Origin: Bryobacteraceae bacterium
GTDB taxonomy: Bacteria > Acidobacteriota > Terriglobia > Bryobacterales > Bryobacteraceae
Assembly: GCA_030039005.1 (NCBI GenBank)
Contig: JASHQT010000095.1
Coordinates: 1-17,965 of the forward strand
Reading direction: 5' to 3'
DNA length: 17,965 nt
A program made the translations under genes and the position numbers. Shown here one piece after another: positions 1 through 7,667 of this stretch. A model generated the notes under the pieces. The model was not told the DNA's origin. It searched no databases and saw only the letters and a program-made list of their open reading frames with translations. Within the stretch, counting starts at the first letter, position 1, and every line of letters begins with the position of its first letter.

Positions 1-823
1 CCTGATCCAGGCACGTGGTTAGTCCGACGCTGACCGAATAGCGCATGGCGTCGAGAGTGCTGCGCTTCTTGTCATCGAAGGTTTGCGCCCGGCGCAGCAG
101 ATAGAGGGCGGACGCCGCGGGGCCGCCGCCGGTGAATCCGGCCGCGGCGATCACTCCAGTGGCAGAGACGTTGATTTTCTTGATATCGGGATGCACCTGC
201 GGCGCGGCGTCGGCCGCATCGAAGAATTTCTTGCCGAGCGTGTTGGTCGCGGCAGGTCCGGTGAAGCGCTCGTAGAGCAGCACGGGATGATCGGGAACGG
301 CGTCGTCAAGCTCGGCCAGCGTGGGGTGACGGTGCTCGGCCCATTGGTTGGGATGCCATCCGCCCATGGATGTGATCCAGACGCCGGGCGGAACGTCTTT
401 GGCGCGCGCGGCCAGCGCTTCCTGAATTTCGCGAATGGACGCCGTGTTTTCAAGAATGGTGTGATAGCCCGGGCGATTGGCCAGGCTCACGATGTGGATG
501 TGCGGTTCCACCAGACCGGGAACGACGGTGCGGCCTCCCAAATCGATCACGCGAACGTTCGGCCCCGCTTTGGGCGCTCGGCCGCCCACCGTCCGGAAGC
601 GTCCGTTGCGAATGGTCACTATGCTCGCCACGGTTCCGGCATCGTCCAGGGTGTGGATGCGGCCATTGACCAGCGCGAGTGTGAGCTCGTCGGCGGCGAG
701 AGGCGGAAGAGGCTGGGCGGGCGCTTCAATGCCGGTCGCTTCGATGCAACTCAGTGCCGCCGCTGCTCCGGCGCCGGCAGTGAGGAAGGTGCGCCGTGAA
801 GATTCCCGTTCGGTTTTGTTCAT
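1..823 (-). CDS. Tat-exported amidohydrolase family 3 (YtcJ-like), 3' end beyond window
   Basis: The reading frame is open from an ATG at 821-823 to the left edge and gives 274 residues; the C-terminus lies outside. Residues 9-14 read SRRTFL, a twin-arginine motif, followed by an Ala/Gly-rich hydrophobic stretch to about residue 25, so export by Tat is likely. A Cys at 26 makes a lipoprotein conceivable, but the lipobox is poor. The frame continues with a LVNGRIHTLD segment, IRNGRF, and PGLVEPHIH, the metal-binding HxH (His108, His110) that opens the amidohydrolase barrel; 'ITSMGGWHPNQW' also fits family 3 proteins. These are predicted metal-dependent hydrolases acting on amides or related C-N bonds; the substrate cannot be read here. 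The gene starts 20 bp after the stop of the winged-helix regulator on the same strand, so the two may be co-transcribed. The spacer is itself a palindrome. Family call is firm, function is not. Confidence 0.85.
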   Translation of the reverse strand, partial: MNKTERESSRRTFLTAGAGAAAALSCIEATGIEAPAQPLPPLAADELTLALVNGRIHTLDDAGTVASIVTIRNGRFRTVGGRAPKAGPNVRVIDLGGRTVVPGLVEPHIHIVSLANRPGYHTILENTASIREIQEALAARAKDVPPGVWITSMGGWHPNQWAEHRHPTLAELDDAVPDHPVLLYERFTGPAATNTLGKKFFDAADAAPQVHPDIKKINVSATGVIAAAGFTGGGPAASALYLLRRAQTFDDKKRSTLDAMRYSVSVGLTTCLDQ

Positions 824-845
824 GACCGCCTATTATATGGCGGTC
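824..845 (-). promoter_or_regulatory. Perfect 7-bp inverted repeat with TATAAT in its loop, before the amidohydrolase start
   Basis: Arms GACCGCC (824-830) and GGCGGTC (839-845) are exact inverted repeats around an 8-nt A/T-only loop. Read on the minus strand the loop contains TATAAT (837 to 832), 8 nt before the ATG. The arm next to the ATG also carries a weak Shine-Dalgarno-like AGGCGG. It overlaps the stop codon of the upstream regulator. It could be a -10 box inside an operator giving a near-leaderless transcript, or an RNA hairpin hiding the ribosome site. No convincing -35 is present. Confidence 0.4.
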
Positions 846-2208
846 ACACGGCGGTGGACGCGGCGGATGCGGAGCTGGGGAACACGCGATTAGCGAGCTG
901 CTCAAATCGCGGATCGGTCCGCAACGGATCCGCCTTCGGATCCACGTTCAAGAAAAGCAGCGTATAGGATTTCTCTGCGAAGGCGCGTTCCAGTTCCTCA
1001 AAGGCTGCTTCGCGCTGGCCCAGCGCGTCCGCGAGCAGTGCGACCTGGAACGCGTCGAGGTAATCGTTGTCCCGCGCCCGTTGCAGCTCCTCGAAGATCC
1101 GCAGCGCTTCCTCGCGGCGGCCGATTTTGGCCAGGAAGCGTGCTTGCGTGACGCGTGTAATGGCGGGTGCTTCCGACCTGACGATGGCCATTTCATACTG
1201 CGTCCGCGCTTCCTCGGAGCGGCCGGCGAATTCGAGCGCTTCAGCATAATGCACGCGCCCGATCTGGGAGCTGGGATGTAGATCCAGGTTGCTCTGGGAC
1301 CACTCGATGGCGGCCTCGAAATCGCGGCGGTAAACACGCAGCAGGCATCCGATGAACGTAAGGGGCGGCAGAAGCGCATCGGCCGCCAACGCCGGGGGAA
1401 GCAACGCGCCGGCCTCATCCAGCCGTTGACCGGCCAGGTACACCATCGCCAGCCTAATGTAGACGTGGGGCGAATTCGGACGCTCGCGCTGGAGTTGCAC
1501 CAGTTCACATTCGGCCTGCGCCAAGTCATGATCGAAGACAAAGCGCGCGTAAGCGGCGTTCAGGCGCAGATCCCAGGTTTGGCCGCATGCTTCCACGGCT
1601 AGCGCATGGGCTTCCCAAAACGGCGCAGCGAGATCGCAAGGCGCCTGCATCACGAAGCTGGCGAGCATCAGGTAAGTGCTGGAAATCCCCTCCCAGGCCC
1701 GGAAATCCGCGCTGTCCAGCCGCGCGGCCTCCTGGAAACAGCGTAGGGCGTTCTGGTAACCAGCCGGATTGTATTGATTCCAGTAATGCCATCCCCGCCG
1801 GATGAGAACTTCCGATTGCGGGATTTCGAGCCGGTAGCCGAACTTGGGCTGGCACTGAATCCACGCCGCGTATTCGCCCAAGAGCTGCTTAATCTCGCCG
1901 ATCGTGACCGCGACGGTATGCTTCGACACGTGCACGCCGTCCCAGGCTTCCCGGATCAACTGCTCGTATTCCACCAGCCGGCCGGGATTTTGAACCAGGA
2001 CCGCTAACGCGCGATAGGCGCGCGGCCTGAGCTGGATCTCGACGCCATCCCGATACAGCCGCGTGGACGCTAAATTGATCCTAAAAGGGCCGAAGCTTAC
2101 CGGTGCATCTACTCCCTGCATGAGAGCCCCCGCAATTTGACCGATCTTGGACACCCGCCCCAAGGAATTTGACCGATCCTTGAACCGCGCTCGCGGGAAT
2201 TCTATCAT
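844..2208 (-). CDS. Winged-helix (OmpR/PhoB-type) DNA-binding protein with TPR domain, soluble
   Basis: The product is 454 aa from the ATG at 2206-2208. Residues about 37-128 form an OmpR/PhoB-type winged helix: SFGPFRINL, then RDGVEIQLRPRAYRALAVL, and the recognition region HVSKHTVAVTIGEIKQLL followed by PKFGYRLE. The rest, about 140-440, is helical TPR-like repeats (for example 'NALRCFQEAARLDSADFRAW') ending with the NVDPKADPLRTDPRF tail common in this group. There is no receiver domain and no membrane segment, unlike CadC/ToxR. It is probably a cytoplasmic regulator whose TPR part senses a protein or ligand. I chose 2208 because AGGAGG lies 6 nt upstream; the longer frame to 2349 would run into the divergent receptor gene. 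An alternative start is Met31 (2121), which fits the usual length of relatives. It lies just upstream of the amidohydrolase gene and divergent to the receptor gene, either of which may be its target. Confidence 0.8.
   Translation of the reverse strand: MIEFPRARFKDRSNSLGRVSKIGQIAGALMQGVDAPVSFGPFRINLASTRLYRDGVEIQLRPRAYRALAVLVQNPGRLVEYEQLIREAWDGVHVSKHTVAVTIGEIKQLLGEYAAWIQCQPKFGYRLEIPQSEVLIRRGWHYWNQYNPAGYQNALRCFQEAARLDSADFRAWEGISSTYLMLASFVMQAPCDLAAPFWEAHALAVEACGQTWDLRLNAAYARFVFDHDLAQAECELVQLQRERPNSPHVYIRLAMVYLAGQRLDEAGALLPPALAADALLPPLTFIGCLLRVYRRDFEAAIEWSQSNLDLHPSSQIGRVHYAEALEFAGRSEEARTQYEMAIVRSEAPAITRVTQARFLAKIGRREEALRIFEELQRARDNDYLDAFQVALLADALGQREAAFEELERAFAEKSYTLLFLNVDPKADPLRTDPRFEQLANRVFPSSASAASTAV
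2134..2178. repeat. 13-bp direct repeat, 32-bp period, inside the 5' end of the winged-helix gene
   Basis: AATTTGACCGATC occurs at 2134-2146 and again at 2166-2178, followed by CTTGG and CTTG respectively. On the minus strand both copies are GATCGGTCAAATT. They fall between the strong-RBS start (2208) and the alternative start (2121) of the winged-helix gene, where the protein (residues about 10-30) looks unlike the conserved domain. They could be paired regulator sites in an untranslated leader, or a relic of an insertion-sequence end with subterminal repeats. Confidence 0.6.
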
Positions 2209-2284
2209 AAAATCCCTCCTAAGCGAGCGGGCAGTTTCGATTGCATGCAGGGTGTACCTTCCGTTCGCCTGAAACGGGGCAACC
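2209..2284. promoter_or_regulatory. Divergent control region between winged-helix gene and TonB receptor
   Basis: These 76 bp separate two start codons facing away from each other. They contain one copy of the palindromic 8-mer TGCATGCA (2242-2249), which recurs three times upstream of the LysR gene, and a small inverted repeat CCGTT/AACGG (2261-2265, 2273-2277). I cannot assign -35/-10 boxes with confidence in either direction. Confidence 0.45.
2215..2220 (-). promoter_or_regulatory. Strong Shine-Dalgarno deciding the winged-helix start
   Basis: On the minus strand AGGAGG is followed by six bases and ATG at 2208. This is the best ribosome binding site in the left part of the window and is the reason for preferring residue 1 at 2208 over the upstream in-frame ATG at 2349 or the downstream one at 2121. 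Confidence 0.65.
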
Positions 2285-5200
2285 ATGACATCCAAGCCGC
2301 TGTCTTCGCTACCGCTGGCGCTAGCATTGTTCACGCTGTCCGCGGCCACGCTCGCTGCTCAATCCGCCGGAACCGGAGCGCTCACCGGAACCGTGACCGA
2401 TCCCACGGGGGCTGTTGTGCCTGGCGTCACGGTGGTTCTGGTGAATCCGGAAACCAACCAAACCCGCACCGCGATGACCGGCGGCGATGGCGTCTACAAG
2501 TTTTCGCTGTTGCCTCCGGGAGTGTACAGCGTCCGGTTCAGCGCTGCCGGATTCAAGACCTCGGAGGTGGGAGCGGTGACGGTGAACGTCACCGAGACGC
2601 CGGTGCTGGATCGCGTGCTTGAAGTGGGCACGCAGGCCGAGCAGGTCACCGTGGAGGCCACGGCGGAGCTGCTGCAAACGGCCAGTTCCACGCTGGGAAC
2701 CACGGTGGGCACCGCTACTGTCACCGGTCTTCCTTTAAGCAACCGGAACTACACGCAGATTCTGGCGCTGTCGGCGGGAACCAATGCCGGCGCGAACGAT
2801 GCGACCGCGTTCGGCAAGGGGACGCAGGACATGAGCGTCAACGGCAACGATCCCGGCCAGAACAGTTTCCAAATGGACGGCGTGAATATCAACAATTTCG
2901 CCAACGCCGGGAGCGCTAACGATTCCAGCCTCTACGCTGGAATCGGGGTGCCGAGCCCCGATGCCATTCAGGAATTCAAAGTGCAAACGTCCACCTATGA
3001 CGCCAGCTACGGGCGCAACCCGGGCGCCAATGTCAATGTGGTCACGAAATCCGGCAGCAACCAGTTCCACGGGACCGCCTTCGAGTTCCTGCGCGACACC
3101 ATATTCAACGCCAACGACTTTTTTTACAACCGCGATTCGTGCCTGGGGTATGCGAGCGGCGCGTGTCCGAAACAGATCCTGAACCAGAACCAGTTTGGAG
3201 GGGTGCTCGGAGGACCCATCAAGCGCGACAAGTTGTTTTTCTTCGTCAGCTATCAGGGGACGCGCCAGAAAAACGGCGTGTCATCCTCCGGGTTCACCAG
3301 CGCGCTTTTACCGCCGATTCCGGCGGGAAGCCGCAGCGCGGCTGGTTTCGCGGCGGCGCTGGGCGCGGCCAATTGCCCGGCCAATCATCCGGGAAACGCG
3401 AACTATGGGACCTTCGGCGGTCCCAACGTGGACTGCAATGGGTCCAACATCAGCCCGGTGGCGCTGAATATCCTGAATCTCAAGCTTCCCGGCGGCAGCT
3501 ATTATTTCCCCGCTTCAGGAACCAACGACTACGCCTCAGCCAGCTTCAGCGACCCCGCGATTTATAACGAAGATCAGGTGGTCGCCAATTTCGACTATGT
3601 CATCAACTCCAAGAACACGCTCGCCGGCCGCTACTTCTTCACCAATAATCCGCAGGATCTGACACTCGGCGGGGAATTGCCGGGCGCTCCCAACTATCTC
3701 GGCTTCTCCAATACCGACGCCGTTCTGAAGCTGACCACGTTGGTGACGAACACGCTGGTGAATGAAGCGCGCATCTCCTTCCAGCGCAATCTGAGCACTG
3801 GAAACGCGCCTACACCTCCTGGCGCAACCAACGCGGGGCTAGGCATCACGCCGATGACGCCGGGTGTGATCCAACCGCCGGGCATCATCATCGCCGCGGG
3901 TGGTTACACGATGCTCGGAGTTTTCGGCCCGACTTTCAGCGTCACCAATCAAACGGAATTTTCCGACCAGGTTTCCTGGACCCATGGCAGACATACGCTC
4001 CGGTTCGGATATGAGTATCAGGCCACAGACTGGCCGATTATCTGGTCGGGCGTCCGAGGACTGCTGTTCATGGGCACGTTCAACGATTTCTTGGTAGGCG
4101 GGCCGGGAAATATCTTGTCGTGCCTGTATTGCTCGCGCAGCGCGCCGGAAGGCATCGTGCACGGCTATGCTTCGCCCAGCATGAACGCTTTCGTGCAGGA
4201 CGACTGGAAGTTGAGCTCCCGGCTCACTCTCAATCTCGGAACGCGCTGGGAATACGATGGCGCATTGAGCGACAAATACGGCAATCTCACGCAGACCTGG
4301 GTGAGCCGCATTCAGGATGTGCCCATCCCGCCCAGCGTGCCCACCACTTCGGGACCCGGCGTCAGCCAGTGGGTGGTGCCGAGTAATTTCACGCAATTCT
4401 ACGGGCAACCGCCGGCCGGCGTGTTGATCAACGATAGCGACACGCCCGAACGAGAGCACGCCCCGTTGAGCAATTTTGGCCCGCGCATCGGGTTCGCCTA
4501 CCAGGCGACCAGCAAATTGGTGATCCGTGGCGGCGCCGGGATCTTCTACGATCGCGTGGGCGCGGACCGGATTATTTACGCGGTGGAGCAGGGCAATCCT
4601 TATTCGGCCACGGTCGATTTCGGCGTGCCGAACAATCAGACACTGGCCAACCCGTTCCCGTCCACACCGACTCTGGGCACCTTCTCCTCACGCTACATCA
4701 GCTTCTCGTCCGCCTGCCTGGCCAACGATCTCGGGCCCGGTTGCAACTCCAACCTGAACGTTCCGTTCCTGGATGAAGTGCTGCACACGCCGTTGGTGCG
4801 GCAATATAACCTCGGCATTCAGTATGAATTCGCGCCGAATTGGGTGCTGGAGCTAGGCTACGTGGGCTCGAGCGGGATCAATCTTCTCGACGAATATCAC
4901 AACAACAACACGCCGCTGCTCGCCAGCCCCAGCGATCCGATCAACGGCGTCACCACCAACACCGTTCAGAACATTCTCTATCGCGTGCCCTACCTCGGCT
5001 ACCAGTCGGTCGGCGTGCGCGGAACGGGCTTCGATGGAAGCTCCAATTTCAACAGCCTGCAGGCCACCGTCCGCAAGCAATTCTCGCACGGCTTAATGCT
5101 GCAGGCGTCCTATACCTGGAGCAAGTCGCTCACCGATCTGAGCAACATTTCCGCCAACCCAACGGCGAATAGCAACGATGCCAGCAGCTTGAGCCAGCAG

Positions 5201-5842
5201 TACGGCCCATCCACTTTCGTTCGCCCGCAGCGGTTCGTCGTCAATTACAGCTACGACCTGCCGTTCGGAAAGCACCAGGGATTCCTCGGCAAAGCCACCG
5301 AGGGCTGGAATGTTTCGGGAGTCACGGTAATTCAGGACGGCCTTCCGATCACCATCGGCGATTCAGCCGCCGGCACCATTTACGGCACCGCCGGATCGGT
5401 GGACCAGGCCGGATACGCACGCGCGGAAATGTGCCCAGGCATGAGTTACGCGAACATCGCGACGCCAGGCGGCGTGGAACAGCGCCTGGGGGGCAACAGC
5501 GGCGGTCCGGGATACTTCAATGCGGCCGCGTTCTGCCCTGCCCCGGTGATCGGTAACGGCACCGGCTTCGGCAACTCAGGAACGGGAATCATCCTGGGCC
5601 CCGGCCAGTTCAACTGGGACATCTCGGCAATTAAGACGACGCGCATTACCGAGCAGCACATGATCCAGTTCCGCGCGGAATTTTTCGACGCATTCAATCA
5701 CCCGCAATTCAACAACCCGGATAATACCGGCGGCTTTCTGGTGAACTCCATTCCCGACCGGTCGTCGGGAAACTTCGGGCAGATCACCACCACCAGCGTG
5801 AATCCGCGAGTGATTCAGTTAGCGCTGAAATATATGTTTTGA
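2285..5842 (+). CDS. TonB-dependent outer-membrane receptor, Oar-like, with carboxypeptidase-regulatory N-domain
   Basis: The protein has 1185 aa and is complete. A Sec signal peptide covers about 1-25 (hydrophobic core SLPLALALFTLSAATLA, cleavage near AAQS). A carboxypeptidase regulatory-like beta-sandwich follows at about 30-110 (GTVTDPTGAVVPGVTV, GVYKFSLLPPGVYSVRF). The plug spans about 120-245, with FQMDGVNINNF and NVVTKSGSNQFHGTAFEFLRD, both typical of the acidobacterial Oar-like receptors. A large beta-barrel fills the rest, with ASYTWSKSL and QFRAEFFDAFNHPQF near the end, and a terminal Phe as expected for barrel insertion by BAM. It would import a bulky substrate across the outer membrane using TonB energy; the substrate cannot be read. 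No clear TonB box or strong Shine-Dalgarno is visible (only GGGG before the ATG). It is transcribed away from the winged-helix regulator and ends 6 bp from the convergent Meth_synt_2 gene. Confidence 0.93.
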   Translation: MTSKPLSSLPLALALFTLSAATLAAQSAGTGALTGTVTDPTGAVVPGVTVVLVNPETNQTRTAMTGGDGVYKFSLLPPGVYSVRFSAAGFKTSEVGAVTVNVTETPVLDRVLEVGTQAEQVTVEATAELLQTASSTLGTTVGTATVTGLPLSNRNYTQILALSAGTNAGANDATAFGKGTQDMSVNGNDPGQNSFQMDGVNINNFANAGSANDSSLYAGIGVPSPDAIQEFKVQTSTYDASYGRNPGANVNVVTKSGSNQFHGTAFEFLRDTIFNANDFFYNRDSCLGYASGACPKQILNQNQFGGVLGGPIKRDKLFFFVSYQGTRQKNGVSSSGFTSALLPPIPAGSRSAAGFAAALGAANCPANHPGNANYGTFGGPNVDCNGSNISPVALNILNLKLPGGSYYFPASGTNDYASASFSDPAIYNEDQVVANFDYVINSKNTLAGRYFFTNNPQDLTLGGELPGAPNYLGFSNTDAVLKLTTLVTNTLVNEARISFQRNLSTGNAPTPPGATNAGLGITPMTPGVIQPPGIIIAAGGYTMLGVFGPTFSVTNQTEFSDQVSWTHGRHTLRFGYEYQATDWPIIWSGVRGLLFMGTFNDFLVGGPGNILSCLYCSRSAPEGIVHGYASPSMNAFVQDDWKLSSRLTLNLGTRWEYDGALSDKYGNLTQTWVSRIQDVPIPPSVPTTSGPGVSQWVVPSNFTQFYGQPPAGVLINDSDTPEREHAPLSNFGPRIGFAYQATSKLVIRGGAGIFYDRVGADRIIYAVEQGNPYSATVDFGVPNNQTLANPFPSTPTLGTFSSRYISFSSACLANDLGPGCNSNLNVPFLDEVLHTPLVRQYNLGIQYEFAPNWVLELGYVGSSGINLLDEYHNNNTPLLASPSDPINGVTTNTVQNILYRVPYLGYQSVGVRGTGFDGSSNFNSLQATVRKQFSHGLMLQASYTWSKSLTDLSNISANPTANSNDASSLSQQYGPSTFVRPQRFVVNYSYDLPFGKHQGFLGKATEGWNVSGVTVIQDGLPITIGDSAAGTIYGTAGSVDQAGYARAEMCPGMSYANIATPGGVEQRLGGNSGGPGYFNAAAFCPAPVIGNGTGFGNSGTGIILGPGQFNWDISAIKTTRITEQHMIQFRAEFFDAFNHPQFNNPDNTGGFLVNSIPDRSSGNFGQITTTSVNPRVIQLALKYMF

Positions 5843-5848
5843 ACGCCG

Positions 5849-7012
5849 CTAAGCTGCCGACCGCACTTTGCCCCACAGCTTCTCGGACGCGATCCGCGCA
5901 CCGTCGGCCAGCGCACGGAACTTCAGCCAAGTAAAGGCCGGAAAGACCGGACCGAAGCCGGCGAACGTTCCGAAGCCGCAATCGGTGCCGGCGAGCACGC
6001 GCTCACGGCCCACCAGCTCGGCATAGCGAATGATGCGCTGGGCCACCAGTTCGGGATGTTCGACGTAATTGTTGCTGGAAGCGATGACGCCCGGGACCAG
6101 GACCTTGTCTGCGGGCAGCTTGTGCGTCGCCCAAACTTCCCATTCGTGTTCGTGTCGCGGGTTGGCGCCTTCGAGCAGCAACGCCTGCGGCTTGGCTTTG
6201 AGAATGATGGGGAGAATCCGAGTGAGCGGCAGATCGTGAATGTGCGGACCTTGATAGTTGCCCCAGCAGACGTGCAGGCGCACCCGGTCCGAAGGGACAT
6301 TGGCGAGGGCGTGATTCAGTGCTTCCACCTGAACCTCGGCGGCGCGCAAGAACTCGTCGTCGGTCATGGCGTGGAACCGGGTATGGCGGCCCATCGCTAA
6401 ATCCGGGCAGTCCAGTTGCAGCAGCAATCCGGAATTGACGATCTCTTCATATTCCGAGCGCATGGCATCGGCCAGCGCTTCCATGTACGCCTGATGCGAC
6501 GGGTAATACTGGTTCGGCTGAAATACCGCGATGGTTCCCGGTGAGACGGCGTTCATAAAGCCCTCGGTGGCATTCACCTGGGCGAGACCGTCTTTCATCC
6601 GCGCGATGTCCTGCCGCAGCGGTTCCATGGTCTTGACTTTGACGGGCCCCTTACAGACCGGACGATGGTAAGTGGCGGAGGCGCCGGCTTTCACCAGTTG
6701 GTCGCGGTAGCCGGGGAAGTCTTCCAGATCCTGTGGCGTGGGGCGCGGTGAATCGCCTTCGAATCCGGTCAGACGATGCCGGATGTAAGTGGCGTAGCCG
6801 ATCTTACCCATTTCGCCGTCGCTCACCACATCCACGCCTGATTCTACTTGCTTACGCAGGGCATCCAGGACACCGGCGCGAATGACCTGGTCGAACTTCG
6901 CGGGGTCATAATTCTCGCCGCGATCCTGGGCGAACAGGAAATCGACAACCTCCTGCGGGCGGGGTAGGCTGCCGACGTGGGTAGTCAGGATGCGATCGGT
7001 GCTTAACTTCAT
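5849..7012 (-). CDS. Stand-alone cobalamin-independent methionine synthase C-terminal-domain protein (Meth_synt_2), copy 1
   Basis: The product is 387 aa, about half the length of full MetE, so it holds only the catalytic barrel. It opens with ILTTHVGSLPRP (8-19) and VVSDGEMGK (62-70). The zinc ligands of MetE are all recognisable: HVC (His247, Cys249), LLLEGANPRHEHEW (Glu281) and GTDCGFG (Cys345); LQLDCPD (199-205) matches the substrate-binding Asp region. This family activates a thiol on zinc and alkylates it. Members include methionine synthases and the epoxyalkane:coenzyme M transferases of about the same length. It lacks the MetE N-terminal domain that helps bind polyglutamyl folate, so the methyl donor may differ. 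A second copy is at 9841-10986. AGGAG lies about 12 nt before the ATG, a loose fit. It faces away from the DUF6152 run. Fold and metal site are sure, the substrate is not. Confidence 0.9.
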   Translation of the reverse strand: MKLSTDRILTTHVGSLPRPQEVVDFLFAQDRGENYDPAKFDQVIRAGVLDALRKQVESGVDVVSDGEMGKIGYATYIRHRLTGFEGDSPRPTPQDLEDFPGYRDQLVKAGASATYHRPVCKGPVKVKTMEPLRQDIARMKDGLAQVNATEGFMNAVSPGTIAVFQPNQYYPSHQAYMEALADAMRSEYEEIVNSGLLLQLDCPDLAMGRHTRFHAMTDDEFLRAAEVQVEALNHALANVPSDRVRLHVCWGNYQGPHIHDLPLTRILPIILKAKPQALLLEGANPRHEHEWEVWATHKLPADKVLVPGVIASSNNYVEHPELVAQRIIRYAELVGRERVLAGTDCGFGTFAGFGPVFPAFTWLKFRALADGARIASEKLWGKVRSAA

Positions 7013-7229
7013 TCGGTGGTATTTTCTCCTATTTGGCAGGGTGGCCTATATTGACGGCTTTCCTCTTATGCGGCTTCCTCTTTATGTTAGCGAGCGGCCC
7101 TGGAAAACGGATCTCCCGGATCACGTCCGCTGATAGGCCTGGAAAATGTAAGTGAACCGCGTAACAATGTTTCTGGGAAGGAACGCCTACATATTGAGGG
7201 TCTTCGTAAGCGTTTGGGGAGGATTGCCA
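7013..7229. promoter_or_regulatory. Divergent control region with tandem 16-mers
   Basis: These 217 bp lie between the divergent Meth_synt_2 gene and the DUF6152 gene and probably hold promoters for both. The clearest structure is the pair of adjacent 16-mers at 7055-7086. A shorter repeat, CCTGGAAAA preceded by GGC, occurs at about 7098-7107 and 7137-7146. A long in-frame extension of the DUF6152 gene back to 7152 runs through here but has no good ribosome site and is probably not translated. I could not assign a convincing -35/-10 pair. Confidence 0.5.
7055..7086. repeat. Two adjacent 16-bp direct repeats in a divergent promoter region
   Basis: CGGCTTTCCTCTTATG (7055-7070) is followed without a gap by CGGCTTCCTCTTTATG (7071-7086). 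The units differ only in where one extra T sits. A period of 16 bp is about one and a half helical turns. The position between two divergent genes suggests a binding site for a regulator acting on one or both. Confidence 0.65.
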
Positions 7230-7661
7230 GTGAAAGTTACCAGATTCTTGGGCTTGCCGGTTACCGTTTTGGGACTCGTACTGAGTGCTCTTCCACTGTC
7301 CGCCCACCATTCGTTTGCCGCTGAGTTCGATGGTAGCAAACAGATCACTCTTACCGGCGTCGTCACCAAAGTGGATTGGGTGAACCCGCACGCCTACATT
7401 TATGTGGACGTCAAAGGTGCGGATGGCACGGTCGTAAATTGGGGGATAGAAACGGGAGCCCCGAACATCTTATACAGGCAGGGCTGGCGGAAGTCCGATT
7501 TGAAAGAAGGCGATACCGTAACGCTGACCGCGTTTCTGGCTAAGGATGGATCGCACACGGCTGCCGCCCGCCAAGTGAAATTGCCGGACGGCCGGGAAGT
7601 TTTCGCTGGTACGCCGAATAGCACGCCGACAACGCCGACAACGAAGGAAGACCAGAAGTAG
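7230..7661 (+). CDS. Exported DUF6152 family protein
   Basis: The product is 143 aa from a GTG at 7230, chosen because GGGGAGGA sits 6 nt upstream and because a clean signal peptide then starts at residue 1 (MKVTRFLGLPVTVLGLVLSALPLSA, cleavage before HHSF). The mature part is a small beta-rich domain: HHSFAAEFDG, the repeated hallmark TGVVTKVDWVNPHAYIYVDV, then WGIETGAPNILYRQGW and LKEGDTVTLTAFLAKDG, which is the DUF6152 pattern. The tail after about 125 is Thr/Pro-rich and disordered. The family has no established function; the fold is reminiscent of small OB-like periplasmic proteins (inference). The stop is 6 bp before the malonyl-CoA decarboxylase start, implying co-transcription. In Acidobacteria such genes are often near the PDLSGLW type of secreted protein found here at 9002. 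Confidence 0.85.
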   Translation: MKVTRFLGLPVTVLGLVLSALPLSAHHSFAAEFDGSKQITLTGVVTKVDWVNPHAYIYVDVKGADGTVVNWGIETGAPNILYRQGWRKSDLKEGDTVTLTAFLAKDGSHTAAARQVKLPDGREVFAGTPNSTPTTPTTKEDQK

Positions 7662-7667
7662 AGCCAC

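Noticed and set aside
83..799. A 238-codon plus-strand frame at the left edge
   Set aside because: The minus strand here encodes a Tat-signal amidohydrolase with an HxH motif; the plus frame is its shadow.
7152..7229. 26-residue N-terminal extension of the DUF6152 protein starting at 7152
   Set aside because: It would place a second hydrophobic stretch ahead of the signal peptide; the GTG at 7230 has a near-perfect ribosome site.
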